Positions 19,006 to 27,332 of a DNA stretch of 42,393 nucleotides are shown here, piece by piece. The stretch spans positions 1 through 42,393 of the forward strand of contig QHVE01000043.1 in NCBI GenBank assembly GCA_003223455.1. The letters run 5' to 3'. Numbering within the stretch: the stretch's first letter is position 1; the number at the start of each line of letters is the position of its first letter. The DNA comes from Gemmatimonadota bacterium. Lineage in GTDB: Bacteria; Gemmatimonadota; Gemmatimonadetes; Gemmatimonadales; Gemmatimonadaceae. The translations under genes and the position numbers were made by a program. A model generated the notes under the pieces. That model was not told the DNA's origin. It was given only the letters and a program-made list of their open reading frames with translations, and searched no databases.

Positions 19006-19860
19006 ATGAAACTGATTCGCTTCGGTCCCGCGGGCGCTGAGCGTCCCGGCGTACAGCTGCCCGATGGCCGCCGCATCGACGTCTCCGCGTTCGGGGAGGA
19101 CTACGGCGAGAGCTTCTTCGGGGGCGATGGACTCGAGCGCCTCGCTCGCTGGGTGGAGCGCGAGGGCGCGCGTGCACCCGCCGTTGGCGACGACGTCCGC
19201 CTCGGACCGCCGATCCAGCGGCCGAGCAAGATCATCTGCGTCGGCCTCAACTATCGCGATCACGCCAAGGAGTCGGGAATGCCCGTCCCCGCCGAGCCGG
19301 TCATCTTCTTCAAGGCGACGACGGCGCTCGTCGGGCCCAACGACGACGTGATCATCCCCAAGGGCAGCACGAAGACCGATTGGGAGGTCGAGCTCGCGGT
19401 GGTGATCGGTGCGCGCGCCAGCTACGTGTCGGAGGCGGATGCGACGAAGCACATCGCCGGCTACGTCCTGCACAACGACTACTCCGAGCGCGTCTTCCAG
19501 CTCGAGCGCGGCGGCCAGTGGGTGAAGGGGAAGAGCTGCGACACCTTCGCGCCGCTCGGTCCCTTCCTCGCCACGCCAGACGAGATCGCCGACGTGCATG
19601 ACCTGAAGCTGTGGCTCACGGTGAACGGAGAGCCCAAGCAGGACGGGACCACCCGAGACCTCGTGTTCGGCGTGCCGATGCTCGTCGGCTACATCAGTCA
19701 GTTCATGACGCTGCTGCCCGGCGACGTCATCTCGACCGGCACGCCGGCAGGAGTCGCGATGGGTCACAGGCCCGTGCGCTTCCTTCACCCGGGCGACGTC
19801 GTGGAGCTGGGGATCGACGGACTCGGCTCCTCGCGCCAGCGGTTGCGGGCATACGCGTGA
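19006..19860 (+). CDS. FAH-family hydrolase, probable 2,4-diketo-3-deoxy-L-fuconate hydrolase
   Basis: Fumarylacetoacetase-fold hydrolase of 284 residues that would split 2,4-diketo-3-deoxy-L-fuconate to pyruvate and L-lactate. The family core is visible: [16 protein letters not shown], metal-binding acids in [30 protein letters not shown] and [19 protein letters not shown] short N-terminal beta domain (residues 1-65) precedes it. ATG 19006 is three bases after the SDR stop. The gene ends in a GTGA overlap with the fuconate dehydratase. FAH proteins also serve aromatic degradation, but here the neighbours point clearly to deoxyhexonate breakdown. Confidence 0.88.
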   Translation: MKLIRFGPAGAERPGVQLPDGRRIDVSAFGEDYGESFFGGDGLERLARWVEREGARAPAVGDDVRLGPPIQRPSKIICVGLNYRDHAKESGMPVPAEPVIFFKATTALVGPNDDVIIPKGSTKTDWEVELAVVIGARASYVSEADATKHIAGYVLHNDYSERVFQLERGGQWVKGKSCDTFAPLGPFLATPDEIADVHDLKLWLTVNGEPKQDGTTRDLVFGVPMLVGYISQFMTLLPGDVISTGTPAGVAMGHRPVRFLHPGDVVELGIDGLGSSRQRLRAYA

Positions 19861-21203
19861 GCGAGCGGCGCTCACCGACGATCACCCAGGTCGAGGTGCG
19901 CGACGTGCGGTTTCCCACGTCGCGCGGCTTGGACGGGTCCGACGCGATGAACGCCGATCCGGATTACTCCGCGACGTACGTCATCCTGCACACCGATGCG
20001 GCCGATGGTCTCCAGGGACACGGGCTCACCTTCACGATCGGTCGCGGCAACGAGCTGTGCGTCGCCGCAGTGCGGGCGTTGGCGCCGTTCGTCCTCGGGC
20101 TCTCGCTCGACGAGATCGCCGCCGACATGGGCGGGTTCTGGCGTCGCGTCGTCGGCGACAGCCAGTTGCGCTGGGTCGGGCCGGAGAAGGGTGTCATCCA
20201 TCTCGCGACCGCCGCCGTCGTCAACGCGGTGTGGGATCTCTGGGCGAAGGCCGCGGGAAAGCCGCTCTGGAAGCTCCTCGCCGACATGTCGCCCGAGGAG
20301 ATCGTGCGGTGCGTCGACTTCCGCTACATCACGGACGCGCTGACGCCGGAAGAGGCGCTCGCGATCCTGCACCGTCACGCGCCCACGCGCGCGCAGCGCG
20401 AGCGCGAGCTGCGCGAGAGCGGCTATCCGGCGTACACCACTTCCGCCGGCTGGCTCGGATATTCCGACGAAAAGATCCGCCGACTCTGTCGCGACGGGAT
20501 GGCCGACGGGTGGTCGCACTTCAAGATCAAGGTCGGGCGTGACCTCGCGGACGATGTGCGCCGCGCGGCGCTCATCCGCGAGGAGATCGGTCCCGACCGG
20601 AAGCTGATGGTCGACGCGAATCAGGTGTGGGAGGTGAACGAGGCGATCGACCACATGCGTGAGTTGGCCCGGTTCGATCCGTGGTGGATCGAGGAACCGA
20701 CGAGCCCCGACGACGTGCTCGGGCACGCCGCGATCGCGCGCGCCATCGCGCCGATCGGCGTCGCCACGGGTGAGCATTGCCAGAACCGCATCGTGTTCAA
20801 GCAGCTCATGCAGGCCAACGCGATCTCCTTCTGTCAGATCGATGCATGCCGGCTCGGTGGCGTGAACGAGGTGATTGCCGTCCTACTCCTGGCCGCGAAG
20901 TTCGGCATCCCCGTCTGTCCGCATGCCGGTGGCGTCGGCCTGTGCGAATACGTCCAGCATCTCTCGATGTTCGACTTCGTGTGCGTGAGCGCCTCGATGG
21001 AGGATCGCATCATCGAGTACGTCGACCACCTGCACGAGCACTTCCTCGACCCTGTCGTGATTCGCGCCGGACGCTACATGCCGCCGACGGCGCCGGGCTA
21101 CAGCATCACGATGCGCGCCGAGAGTCTGGAGGAGTACGCCTATCCGGATGGCGCCGCGTGGTCGGGCGTGGCCCGCTCCTCTATTCCGGCGATCGCACGG
21201 TGA
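19857..21203 (+). CDS. L-fuconate dehydratase (enolase superfamily)
   Basis: Dehydrates L-fuconate to 2-keto-3-deoxy-L-fuconate; members also accept related acids such as D-arabinonate. The 448-residue protein closely follows this family, including human ENOSF1. It has the start [21 protein letters not shown], the distinctive [18 protein letters not shown] loop, the Lys-x-Lys pair Lys223/Lys225 (HFKIKVG), metal ligands in [18 protein letters not shown] and TGEHCQNR, and the catalytic His in CPHAGGVGL. The start is GTG 19857, coupled to the upstream stop; the frame is open further upstream, but that is overlap with the FAH gene. This is the most specific pathway marker in the cluster. Confidence 0.95.
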   Translation: MSERRSPTITQVEVRDVRFPTSRGLDGSDAMNADPDYSATYVILHTDAADGLQGHGLTFTIGRGNELCVAAVRALAPFVLGLSLDEIAADMGGFWRRVVGDSQLRWVGPEKGVIHLATAAVVNAVWDLWAKAAGKPLWKLLADMSPEEIVRCVDFRYITDALTPEEALAILHRHAPTRAQRERELRESGYPAYTTSAGWLGYSDEKIRRLCRDGMADGWSHFKIKVGRDLADDVRRAALIREEIGPDRKLMVDANQVWEVNEAIDHMRELARFDPWWIEEPTSPDDVLGHAAIARAIAPIGVATGEHCQNRIVFKQLMQANAISFCQIDACRLGGVNEVIAVLLLAAKFGIPVCPHAGGVGLCEYVQHLSMFDFVCVSASMEDRIIEYVDHLHEHFLDPVVIRAGRYMPPTAPGYSITMRAESLEEYAYPDGAAWSGVARSSIPAIAR

Positions 21204-22369
21204 CGGCGACCGCGACGCCCACCACGATGCGCGCCGCCGTGCTCGTCGACGTGGCGCGAATCGAGGTGCGCGACGTGCCCGTGCACCAGCCAGCCCCACA
21301 CGAGGTGCTCGTCCGCGTCGAGGCGGTGGGACTCTGCGGCACCGATCTGCACATCGTGGCCGGTCACGCGAACTACAACACGGACGATCACGGTCGCGTC
21401 CTTCCCCTCGCGGTCGCGCCGCAGATCCTCGGCCATGAGATCGCTGGTGTGATCGAGGCGATTGGGAGCGCCGTTGCCGATGCAGCGCCGGGCGATCGCG
21501 TGATCGTCGATCAGGGTCGCACGTGCGTGAGCGAGCGCCGCGCCACACGCTGCGAATACTGCCGGACGGGCGACTCGCATCAGTGCGAGCAGTACGCCGA
21601 GCACGGCATCACGGGCCTGCCCGGCGGGTTCGCCGAGCTCGTCACCGTGCCCGCCGCGAACACCGTGCGGGTGACGACGAATCTGCCGGCCGAGCAGGCG
21701 GCGTTGGCCGAGCCGCTCGGTTGCATCGTGCACTCGAGCGAGATGATCTCTCGTGCTGCCGCGCGCTATCCACTCGGTCGGCGCGGCGGGTCCCACGGGG
21801 TGCGCTCGATCCTCGTCTGCGGAGGCGGACCGGCGGGTCTGCTGTTCGTACAGTACCTCCGCAACGTGCTCGGCTACGACGGCGTGCTCCTGCTGAGCGA
21901 GCCGAACGCCGCCAAGCGCGCGCTCGCCGAGCGGTTCGGCGCCACCACGATCGACCCGTCGAGCGGCGACGTCGTCGAGGCCGTCGCCGAGCTGACCCAG
22001 GGGCGCCGCGCCGAGCTCCTCGTCGAGGCCACCGGGTCGGGCGCGCTGTTCGGCACCATCCCGTCGCTCGTGCGCAAGCAGGCCACGATCCTGCTGTACG
22101 GCCACGGCCACAGCGGCGTCGACCTTGGCGTGTTGAATCGTGTGCAGTTTCTCGAGCCGACGTTCGTGTCGCCGGCAGGCGCGTCCGGCGGGCACGCGGC
22201 CGACGGCCGACCGCTCACGTATGCGCAGGCACTCGATCTCATCGAGCGGGGAACGATCGACGTGGCCTCGCTCATCACTCACCGCTATCGCTCGCTCGAT
22301 GCCGTGCCCGCGGCATTCGGGGGTGATCACCGGCGCCCGGATTACGTGAAAGGTGTGGTCGTCCTCTAG
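21200..22369 (+). CDS. Zn-dependent alcohol dehydrogenase (MDR family), probable sugar dehydrogenase
   Basis: Medium-chain dehydrogenase/reductase of about 389 residues. Catalytic-zinc ligands are seen in [10 protein letters not shown] and LGHEIAG. The structural-zinc lobe has four Cys, but the first is separated from the CEYC pair by an unusually long spacer ([15 protein letters not shown], then HQC). The nucleotide-binding fold starts [12 protein letters not shown]. The start may be GTG 21200, which gives a GTGA overlap, or ATG 21227 directly before RAAVLVD. Threonine- or sorbitol-dehydrogenase-like proteins share this fold. In this cluster, oxidation of the free sugar (L-fucose, L-galactose or D-arabinose) or of the keto-deoxy acid is the likely role; which of the two is not visible. 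Confidence 0.82.
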   Translation: MTATATPTTMRAAVLVDVARIEVRDVPVHQPAPHEVLVRVEAVGLCGTDLHIVAGHANYNTDDHGRVLPLAVAPQILGHEIAGVIEAIGSAVADAAPGDRVIVDQGRTCVSERRATRCEYCRTGDSHQCEQYAEHGITGLPGGFAELVTVPAANTVRVTTNLPAEQAALAEPLGCIVHSSEMISRAAARYPLGRRGGSHGVRSILVCGGGPAGLLFVQYLRNVLGYDGVLLLSEPNAAKRALAERFGATTIDPSSGDVVEAVAELTQGRRAELLVEATGSGALFGTIPSLVRKQATILLYGHGHSGVDLGVLNRVQFLEPTFVSPAGASGGHAADGRPLTYAQALDLIERGTIDVASLITHRYRSLDAVPAAFGGDHRRPDYVKGVVVL

Positions 22370-22457
22370 CTCTGCTGCTTCCTCGGGCCGCCCTGTACAT
22401 TCCCGGCCGTTGCTGGCCGATCCACGACGTTCGACCTCGCCACTCTGGAGACTCTCG

Positions 22458-23498
22458 TTGACAACGACTCGACGCTCGGGGACAGCCGCAGTGCTGATCG
22501 CGCTCGCGGCCGCGTGCAGTGGCGGTGCAGACGCCGGCTCGAAGCAGCCCGCGGCCGGCGCGAGCGGTAGTGCCGGCAAGACGTTCACCATCGCCGTCGT
22601 GCCGAAAGGCACGACGCACGAGTTCTGGAAGACCATCCACGCCGGCGCGATTCAGGCGGCGCAGGAGCTCACCGCGAGCGGCGACACCGTCAGGATCATC
22701 TGGAAGGGTCCGCTGCGGGAGGACGATCGCGAGCAACAGGTGCAGGTGGTCGAGGGCTTCACGTCCCAGGGCGTCTCGGGGATCGTGCTCGCCCCGCTCG
22801 ACAATCGCGCCCTCGTGCGTCCCGTCGAGGAAGCGAAGGCGGCCGGCGTGCCGACGGTGATCTTCGATTCGGGCCTCGAGTCCGATCAGATCGTGAGCTT
22901 CGTCGCCACTGACAACTACAAGGGCGGCGAGCTCTGCGCCGAGCGACTCGGCTCGCTGCTCAGCGGCAAGGGAAAGGTGCTCCTGCTCCGATACCAGGAA
23001 GGCTCGGCGAGCACGACGGAGCGCGAGAAGGGCTTCGCCGACAAGATGAAATCGGCCTACCCGGGGATCACCCTCGTCTCGTCGGACCAGTATGCCGGCG
23101 CCACGCGCGAGACGGCGAAGCGAACATCGGAGAACCTGCTCAATCGCTACGGAAACGAGCTCGCGGGGATCTTCACGCCCAACGAGTCGTCGACCGACGG
23201 GATGCTGCTCGCGCTCCAGGACATCGCCAAGGCGGGGAAGATCCGTCTCGTGGGATTCGACGCGAGCAAGTCCTTGCTCGATGCCATGCGCGCGAAGCAG
23301 CTCGATGGCGTCGCCGTGCAGAATCCGATGAAGATGGGCTATCTCGCGGTGAAGACCATGGTCGCGCATCTGAAGAACCAGCCCGTGGAGAAGCGCATCG
23401 ACACCGGCGTCTCCCTCGTCACACCGGAGAACATGGACCAGCCGGCGTCGAAGGAGCTCACCAATCCACCCGTCGACCGGTATCTGAGCGGACAGTGA
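22458..23498 (+). CDS. Sugar ABC transporter substrate-binding lipoprotein 2 (TTG start)
   Basis: Periplasmic binding protein of 346 residues from the RbsB-like family, pairing with the permease at 16258 and the ATPase at 23495. A GGAG ribosome site seven bases before TTG 22458, followed at once by TTTRRSG and a hydrophobic signal ending LAAAC, decides the start. No ATG fits, and the in-frame GTG at 22490 would cut into the signal. The mature part begins FTIAVVPKGTTHEFW and shows NYKGG, TPNESSTDG and LVGFDASK. The predicted lipidated Cys is residue 20. A TACATT at 22396-22401 in the 88-base gap could be a promoter -10, but no good -35 is seen. The stop overlaps the ATPase GTG. Confidence 0.88.
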   Translation: MTTTRRSGTAAVLIALAAACSGGADAGSKQPAAGASGSAGKTFTIAVVPKGTTHEFWKTIHAGAIQAAQELTASGDTVRIIWKGPLREDDREQQVQVVEGFTSQGVSGIVLAPLDNRALVRPVEEAKAAGVPTVIFDSGLESDQIVSFVATDNYKGGELCAERLGSLLSGKGKVLLLRYQEGSASTTEREKGFADKMKSAYPGITLVSSDQYAGATRETAKRTSENLLNRYGNELAGIFTPNESSTDGMLLALQDIAKAGKIRLVGFDASKSLLDAMRAKQLDGVAVQNPMKMGYLAVKTMVAHLKNQPVEKRIDTGVSLVTPENMDQPASKELTNPPVDRYLSGQ

Positions 23499-24946
23499 CG
23501 GCGGGTTTGCAGGTCACCGGCATCGCGAAGCGCTACGGCGCCACCATCGCGCTCGACGGCGTCGATCTCGCCGTACGTCCGGGAGAGGTACTGGCACTGC
23601 TCGGTGAGAACGGAGCGGGGAAGAGCACGCTGATGAACGTCCTGTCCGGCGAGGTGCAGGCCGATCGCGGCGAGATGCATCTCGACGGCCAGCCCTTCGC
23701 CCCATCGGCCCCGAGCGACGCGCGCCGCCGAGGCGTGGCGCTGATTCACCAGGAGCTCTCGCTCTGCCCGCATCTCTCCGTCACCGATAACGTCCTGCTC
23801 GGAAACGAGGTGTCGCATCGCGGGTGGATCGATCGTTCTGCGGCGAGAGCTCGCGCCCGCGCGCTGCTCGACGAGCTGCCGCACCCGGAAATCCATCCCG
23901 ACAAGCGGCTGAGCGACCTCTCCCTTCCGGCGCGTCAGATCGTCGAGATCTGTCGCGCGCTCGCCGGCGATGCGCGCGTGCTGCTCATGGACGAGCCCAC
24001 GAGCAGCCTTCAGGGCTCGGATGTGGACCGGCTGTTCGCGCTGATTCGCCGGCTCGCCGCGCGTGGCATCGCGATCGTGTACATCAGCCACTTCCTCGAG
24101 GAGGTGCGCCAGATCGCCGATCACTACACGGTGCTTCGCGATGGCCGCAGCGTCGGCAGCGGAACGATCGCCAGCAGCACGAACGAGCAGCTCATCACCA
24201 TGATGGTCGGGCGCCCCGCGGAGGGGTTGTTCCCCACGCGGCATCCGCCCCGAGATCCCGAGGTCTTGATGTCGGTGCGCGGACTGTCCGCGCCCCCTCG
24301 CCTGCACGAGGCGAGCTTCGACCTGCGCGCCGGGGAGATCTTCGGCATCGCGGGTCTGCTCGGCTCGGGCCGCACCGAGCTCGTTCGCGCGTTGTACGGT
24401 CTGGACACCGCCGCTGCCGGGACCGTGACGCTCCACGGTTCCCAGCGTCCCGCGCGCCAGGCCAGTGCGGGAGAGCGCGTGCATCAGGGCGTCGGCTACG
24501 TGAGCGAGGATCGCAAGGGCGAAGGGCTCGCGCTGCCGCTTTCCATCGCCGACAACCTCTGCGCCACGCGACCGCAGCGCTCTCGCGCGGGCATCCTCGA
24601 CCTCGCGCGTCAGACGGAGCGTACTCGCCACTGGATCCGCGAGCTGCGCGTGCGCGCGCGCTCCGAGTCGCAGGCGGTACGCTCGCTCTCGGGCGGCAAC
24701 CAACAGAAGGTGGAACCGACGCGCGGCATCGACATCGGCAGCAAGGCCGACGTGTACGAGATCATCGCGCGACAGGCCGCCGCGGGCCGCGCCATCCTCA
24801 TCGTCAGCTCCTATCTCCCCGAGCTGTTCGGGCTGTGCGACCGGCTCGCCGTGATGTGCCGAGGTCGGCTCTCACCCGCTCGGCCGATCGCCGAGTGGAC
24901 GCCCGAGCGTGTGCTCGCCACGGCGATCGGCGAACCGGCAGCGTGA
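23495..24946 (+). CDS. Sugar ABC transporter ATP-binding protein 2, tandem NBD with internal deletion
   Basis: RbsA-type double ATPase of 483 residues; GTG 23495 overlaps the binding-protein stop. NBD1 is intact: Walker A GENGAGKST (residues 37-45), Walker B VLLMDEPTSSL. NBD2 has the normal degenerate P-loop (GLLGSGRTE) and the signature LSGGNQQK. Then Lys-Val (to base 24712) runs straight into EPTRGIDIGSK, whereas the sister ATPase has 17 residues between the same motifs. About 16 residues (48 bases), including the Walker B strand and its Asp, are therefore missing without breaking the frame. The lost segment belongs to the already non-hydrolytic site, so some function is possible, but loss of a core strand could unfold the domain. 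Natural deletion and assembly error are both possible. Confidence 0.85.
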   Translation: MTAGLQVTGIAKRYGATIALDGVDLAVRPGEVLALLGENGAGKSTLMNVLSGEVQADRGEMHLDGQPFAPSAPSDARRRGVALIHQELSLCPHLSVTDNVLLGNEVSHRGWIDRSAARARARALLDELPHPEIHPDKRLSDLSLPARQIVEICRALAGDARVLLMDEPTSSLQGSDVDRLFALIRRLAARGIAIVYISHFLEEVRQIADHYTVLRDGRSVGSGTIASSTNEQLITMMVGRPAEGLFPTRHPPRDPEVLMSVRGLSAPPRLHEASFDLRAGEIFGIAGLLGSGRTELVRALYGLDTAAAGTVTLHGSQRPARQASAGERVHQGVGYVSEDRKGEGLALPLSIADNLCATRPQRSRAGILDLARQTERTRHWIRELRVRARSESQAVRSLSGGNQQKVEPTRGIDIGSKADVYEIIARQAAAGRAILIVSSYLPELFGLCDRLAVMCRGRLSPARPIAEWTPERVLATAIGEPAA

Positions 24947-24970
24947 CGAACGCCTCTCGACCACATCCCA

Positions 24971-26077
24971 ATGTCCAGTCGATCGCCTGACCCGAATCGC
25001 ACTGCCTCGACGAGCGGCATCCGTCGCGAGCCATTCGGAACCACTGCCGACGGACGTGCCGTCGAGCGCTTCACGCTGGCGTCTGCGAGTGGAGTCACGA
25101 TCTCCGTGCTCTCGTTCGGAGGGGTGATCCAGTCGATCCTGGTGCCGGACCGTTCGGGCAAGCCCGTGGACGTCACCCTTGGCTACGACACGCTTGCCGA
25201 GTACGAGAAGGACAAGAGCTACCTCGGCGCGCTCGTCGGACGCTACGCCAATCGGATCCGCGCCGGTCGCTTTTCTCTCGACGGACGGGACTTCACGCTC
25301 GCGCAGAACGCCGGCGGCAACCATTTGCACGGCGGCACGCGCGGGTTCAACAAGGCGGTATGGACCGTCGAGCCGTTCGAGGACGGCGACGACCTCGGCC
25401 TCGCGCTCCAGCACGTGAGTCCCGACGGTGACGAGGGATACCCCGGCACGCTGCGCGTGCGCGTGACGTATCGCCTCACTACGAATGGCGAGCTTGCGAT
25501 CGATTTTTCGGCCACGACCGACGCCGCTACGCCGGTCAATCTCACCCAGCACGCCTACTTCAATCTCGCTGGGTCCGGGTCGGGGGACATCCTCGGCCAC
25601 GTGCTCGAGCTGAACGCCTCGCGATTCACGCCCGTCGACGCGACGCTCATCCCCACCGGCGAGCTGCGCAGCGTGCGGGGGACCCCGTTCGATTTCTCCA
25701 CGCCGGAGACCGTTGGCGCGCGCATCGGCGAGGACGACGAGCAGCTTCGCCTCGCGGGTGGCTACGATCACACCTTCGTCCTCGATCGTAGCGCGGCCAA
25801 CGAGCTGGCACTCGCGGCACGGCTCACCGATCCGACGAGCCGCCGCGGGATCGACATCTACACCACCGAACCGGGAATCCAGTTCTACACCGGCAATTTT
25901 CTCGACGGCACCGTCATGGGAAAGGGAGGCGTGCCGCACCGGTATCGCTCGGGTCTCGCGCTCGAGACCCAGCATTTCCCCAACTCGCCGAACGAGCCCG
26001 CTTTTCCGTCTACGATTCTGCACCCCGGTACGGAGCATCGCTCGCGCACCGTCTATCACTTCGTCGTGCGCGACTGA
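24971..26077 (+). CDS. galM: Aldose 1-epimerase (mutarotase)
   Basis: Interconverts alpha and beta anomers of sugars so that anomer-specific dehydrogenases or kinases can act. The 368-residue length is usual for galactose mutarotase. Motifs include LVGRYANRI, the catalytic His in GGNHLHGG and in TQHAYFNLAG, the GYDHTFVL segment and the catalytic Glu in LETQHFPNSPN. No signal peptide is evident, so it should be cytoplasmic. It begins 24 bases after the ATPase stop. In a sugar-oxidising cluster it would supply the anomer used by the sugar dehydrogenase, in the place taken by FucU mutarotase in other fucose clusters; this role is inferred. Confidence 0.93.
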   Translation: MSSRSPDPNRTASTSGIRREPFGTTADGRAVERFTLASASGVTISVLSFGGVIQSILVPDRSGKPVDVTLGYDTLAEYEKDKSYLGALVGRYANRIRAGRFSLDGRDFTLAQNAGGNHLHGGTRGFNKAVWTVEPFEDGDDLGLALQHVSPDGDEGYPGTLRVRVTYRLTTNGELAIDFSATTDAATPVNLTQHAYFNLAGSGSGDILGHVLELNASRFTPVDATLIPTGELRSVRGTPFDFSTPETVGARIGEDDEQLRLAGGYDHTFVLDRSAANELALAARLTDPTSRRGIDIYTTEPGIQFYTGNFLDGTVMGKGGVPHRYRSGLALETQHFPNSPNEPAFPSTILHPGTEHRSRTVYHFVVRD

Positions 26078-26127
26078 GTCTCGCCGAAGCGTTCGCTCGA
26101 CTTGCCACCTTTTCGCCCGCTCGCTCG

Positions 26128-27168
26128 ATGCACATGACCTTCCGCTGGTTCGGGCCCGACGACCCGATCCCGCTCGCGAACATCCGGCAGATCCCAGGCG
26201 TGACGGGAATCGTCTCGGCGCTCTACGACGTCGCCATCGGCGACGAGTGGCCCAAGTCCAAGCTCGAGCGCCTTGGCGAGATGATCGATCGGCACGGAAT
26301 GCGGTTCTCCGTCGTCGAGAGCATCGCCGTGCACGAGGACATCAAGCTCGGGCGTCCCACGCGCGACCGGCTGCTCGATCAGTATTGCGCGAGCGTGCAC
26401 GCGATGGGCGAGCTGGGCATCCCCGTGCTCTGCTACAACTTCATGCCCATCTTCGACTGGACGCGCACCGATCTCGCCGAGGTGCAGCCGGATGGATCGA
26501 CGGCCCTGTCGTACGACGACCGCGCGCTGTCTCGCATCGATCTCTCTCACGGCACCGGCGATCTGCCCGGATGGTCCGCGGCCTACGACGCGACGACGCT
26601 CCAGGCGCTGCTCGCCGCGTACAAGGAAATCGATGCCGAGCGCCTGTGGGAGAATCTCGCGTACTTCCTCGAGCGGGTCGTGCCTGAGGCCGAGCGCGCT
26701 GGTGTGCGCATGGCCATCCACCCGGACGATCCACCCTGGTCGATCTTCGGCCTGCCGCGCATCATCACCAGCGGCGCGGCGTTCGAGCGGCTGATCGATC
26801 TCGTCGACAGCCCCTCCAACGGCGTCACCTTCTGTACCGGCTCGCTCGGCGCCGATCCGAACAACGATCTGCCGACGATTGCGCGAACCATCGGTGGCCG
26901 AGGGCGCCTCCACTTCGCGCACTGCCGCAACGTCGCCATCACCGGCGAGCGTCGGTTCCACGAGGCGCCGCACCCCTCGCGCTTCGGCGACGTGCCGATG
27001 CGCGACGTGCTCGCCGCGCTGGTCGACGTCGGCTTCACGGGCCCGATGCGCCCCGATCACGGTCGCATGATCTGGGGCGAGCACGGGCGAGCGGGCTATG
27101 GCCTGCACGACCGGGCACTGGGTGCGATGTACCTCCAGGGACTCTGGGAAGGACTCGAGCGCGCGTGA
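26128..27168 (+). CDS. uxuA: Mannonate dehydratase
   Basis: Dehydrates D-mannonate to 2-keto-3-deoxy-D-gluconate in hexuronate catabolism. The 346-residue protein is a TIM barrel of the UxuA family, of the shorter Gram-positive-like length (E. coli about 394). Diagnostic segments are the start MTFRWFGPDDPIPL, VLCYNFMPIFDWTRTDL, metal ligands in MAIHPDDPP and FCTGSLGADP, the HFAHCRNV stretch, and MRPDHGRM. Starts at 26128 or 26134 are both ATG. It does not belong to the fucose route. It fits glucuronate released by the GH67 enzyme 25 kb upstream, through fructuronate and mannonate; the isomerase and reductase for those steps are not in this window. Confidence 0.94.
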   Translation: MHMTFRWFGPDDPIPLANIRQIPGVTGIVSALYDVAIGDEWPKSKLERLGEMIDRHGMRFSVVESIAVHEDIKLGRPTRDRLLDQYCASVHAMGELGIPVLCYNFMPIFDWTRTDLAEVQPDGSTALSYDDRALSRIDLSHGTGDLPGWSAAYDATTLQALLAAYKEIDAERLWENLAYFLERVVPEAERAGVRMAIHPDDPPWSIFGLPRIITSGAAFERLIDLVDSPSNGVTFCTGSLGADPNNDLPTIARTIGGRGRLHFAHCRNVAITGERRFHEAPHPSRFGDVPMRDVLAALVDVGFTGPMRPDHGRMIWGEHGRAGYGLHDRALGAMYLQGLWEGLERA

Positions 27169-27176
27169 CGACACGC

Positions 27177-27218
27177 GACCGGCGCGTCGGTCATCTTGTC
27201 CGACCCTTCGCGCCGGTC
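27177..27218 (+). terminator. Hairpin closing the sugar operon
   Basis: A perfect 10-bp stem, GACCGGCGCG with CGCGCCGGTC, starts 9 bases after the uxuA stop. An inner TCGG/CCGA pairing extends it. The T-tract is poor (TCTAGATT), so termination may be incomplete or factor-assisted. The right arm abuts the candidate promoter -10. Confidence 0.5.
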
Positions 27219-27224
27219 TAGATT
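27196..27224 (+). promoter_or_regulatory. Candidate promoter for the two-component genes
   Basis: TTGTCC (27196-27201) and TAGATT (27219-27224) are separated by 17 bases, a typical sigma-70 layout with 4 of 6 matches in each hexamer. It lies inside the 164-base gap before the histidine kinase and overlaps the terminator-like stem. Confidence 0.45.
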
Positions 27225-27332
27225 CGCCGCTCCTTCCACGCGAGCGGCAACCTGGCTCCCCCTGGCTCCATCGAAGATCCAACGGCTTTCACTCCGGCCA
27301 ACGCCGGTTCGAAGGAGGACGACGAGCGCGGC

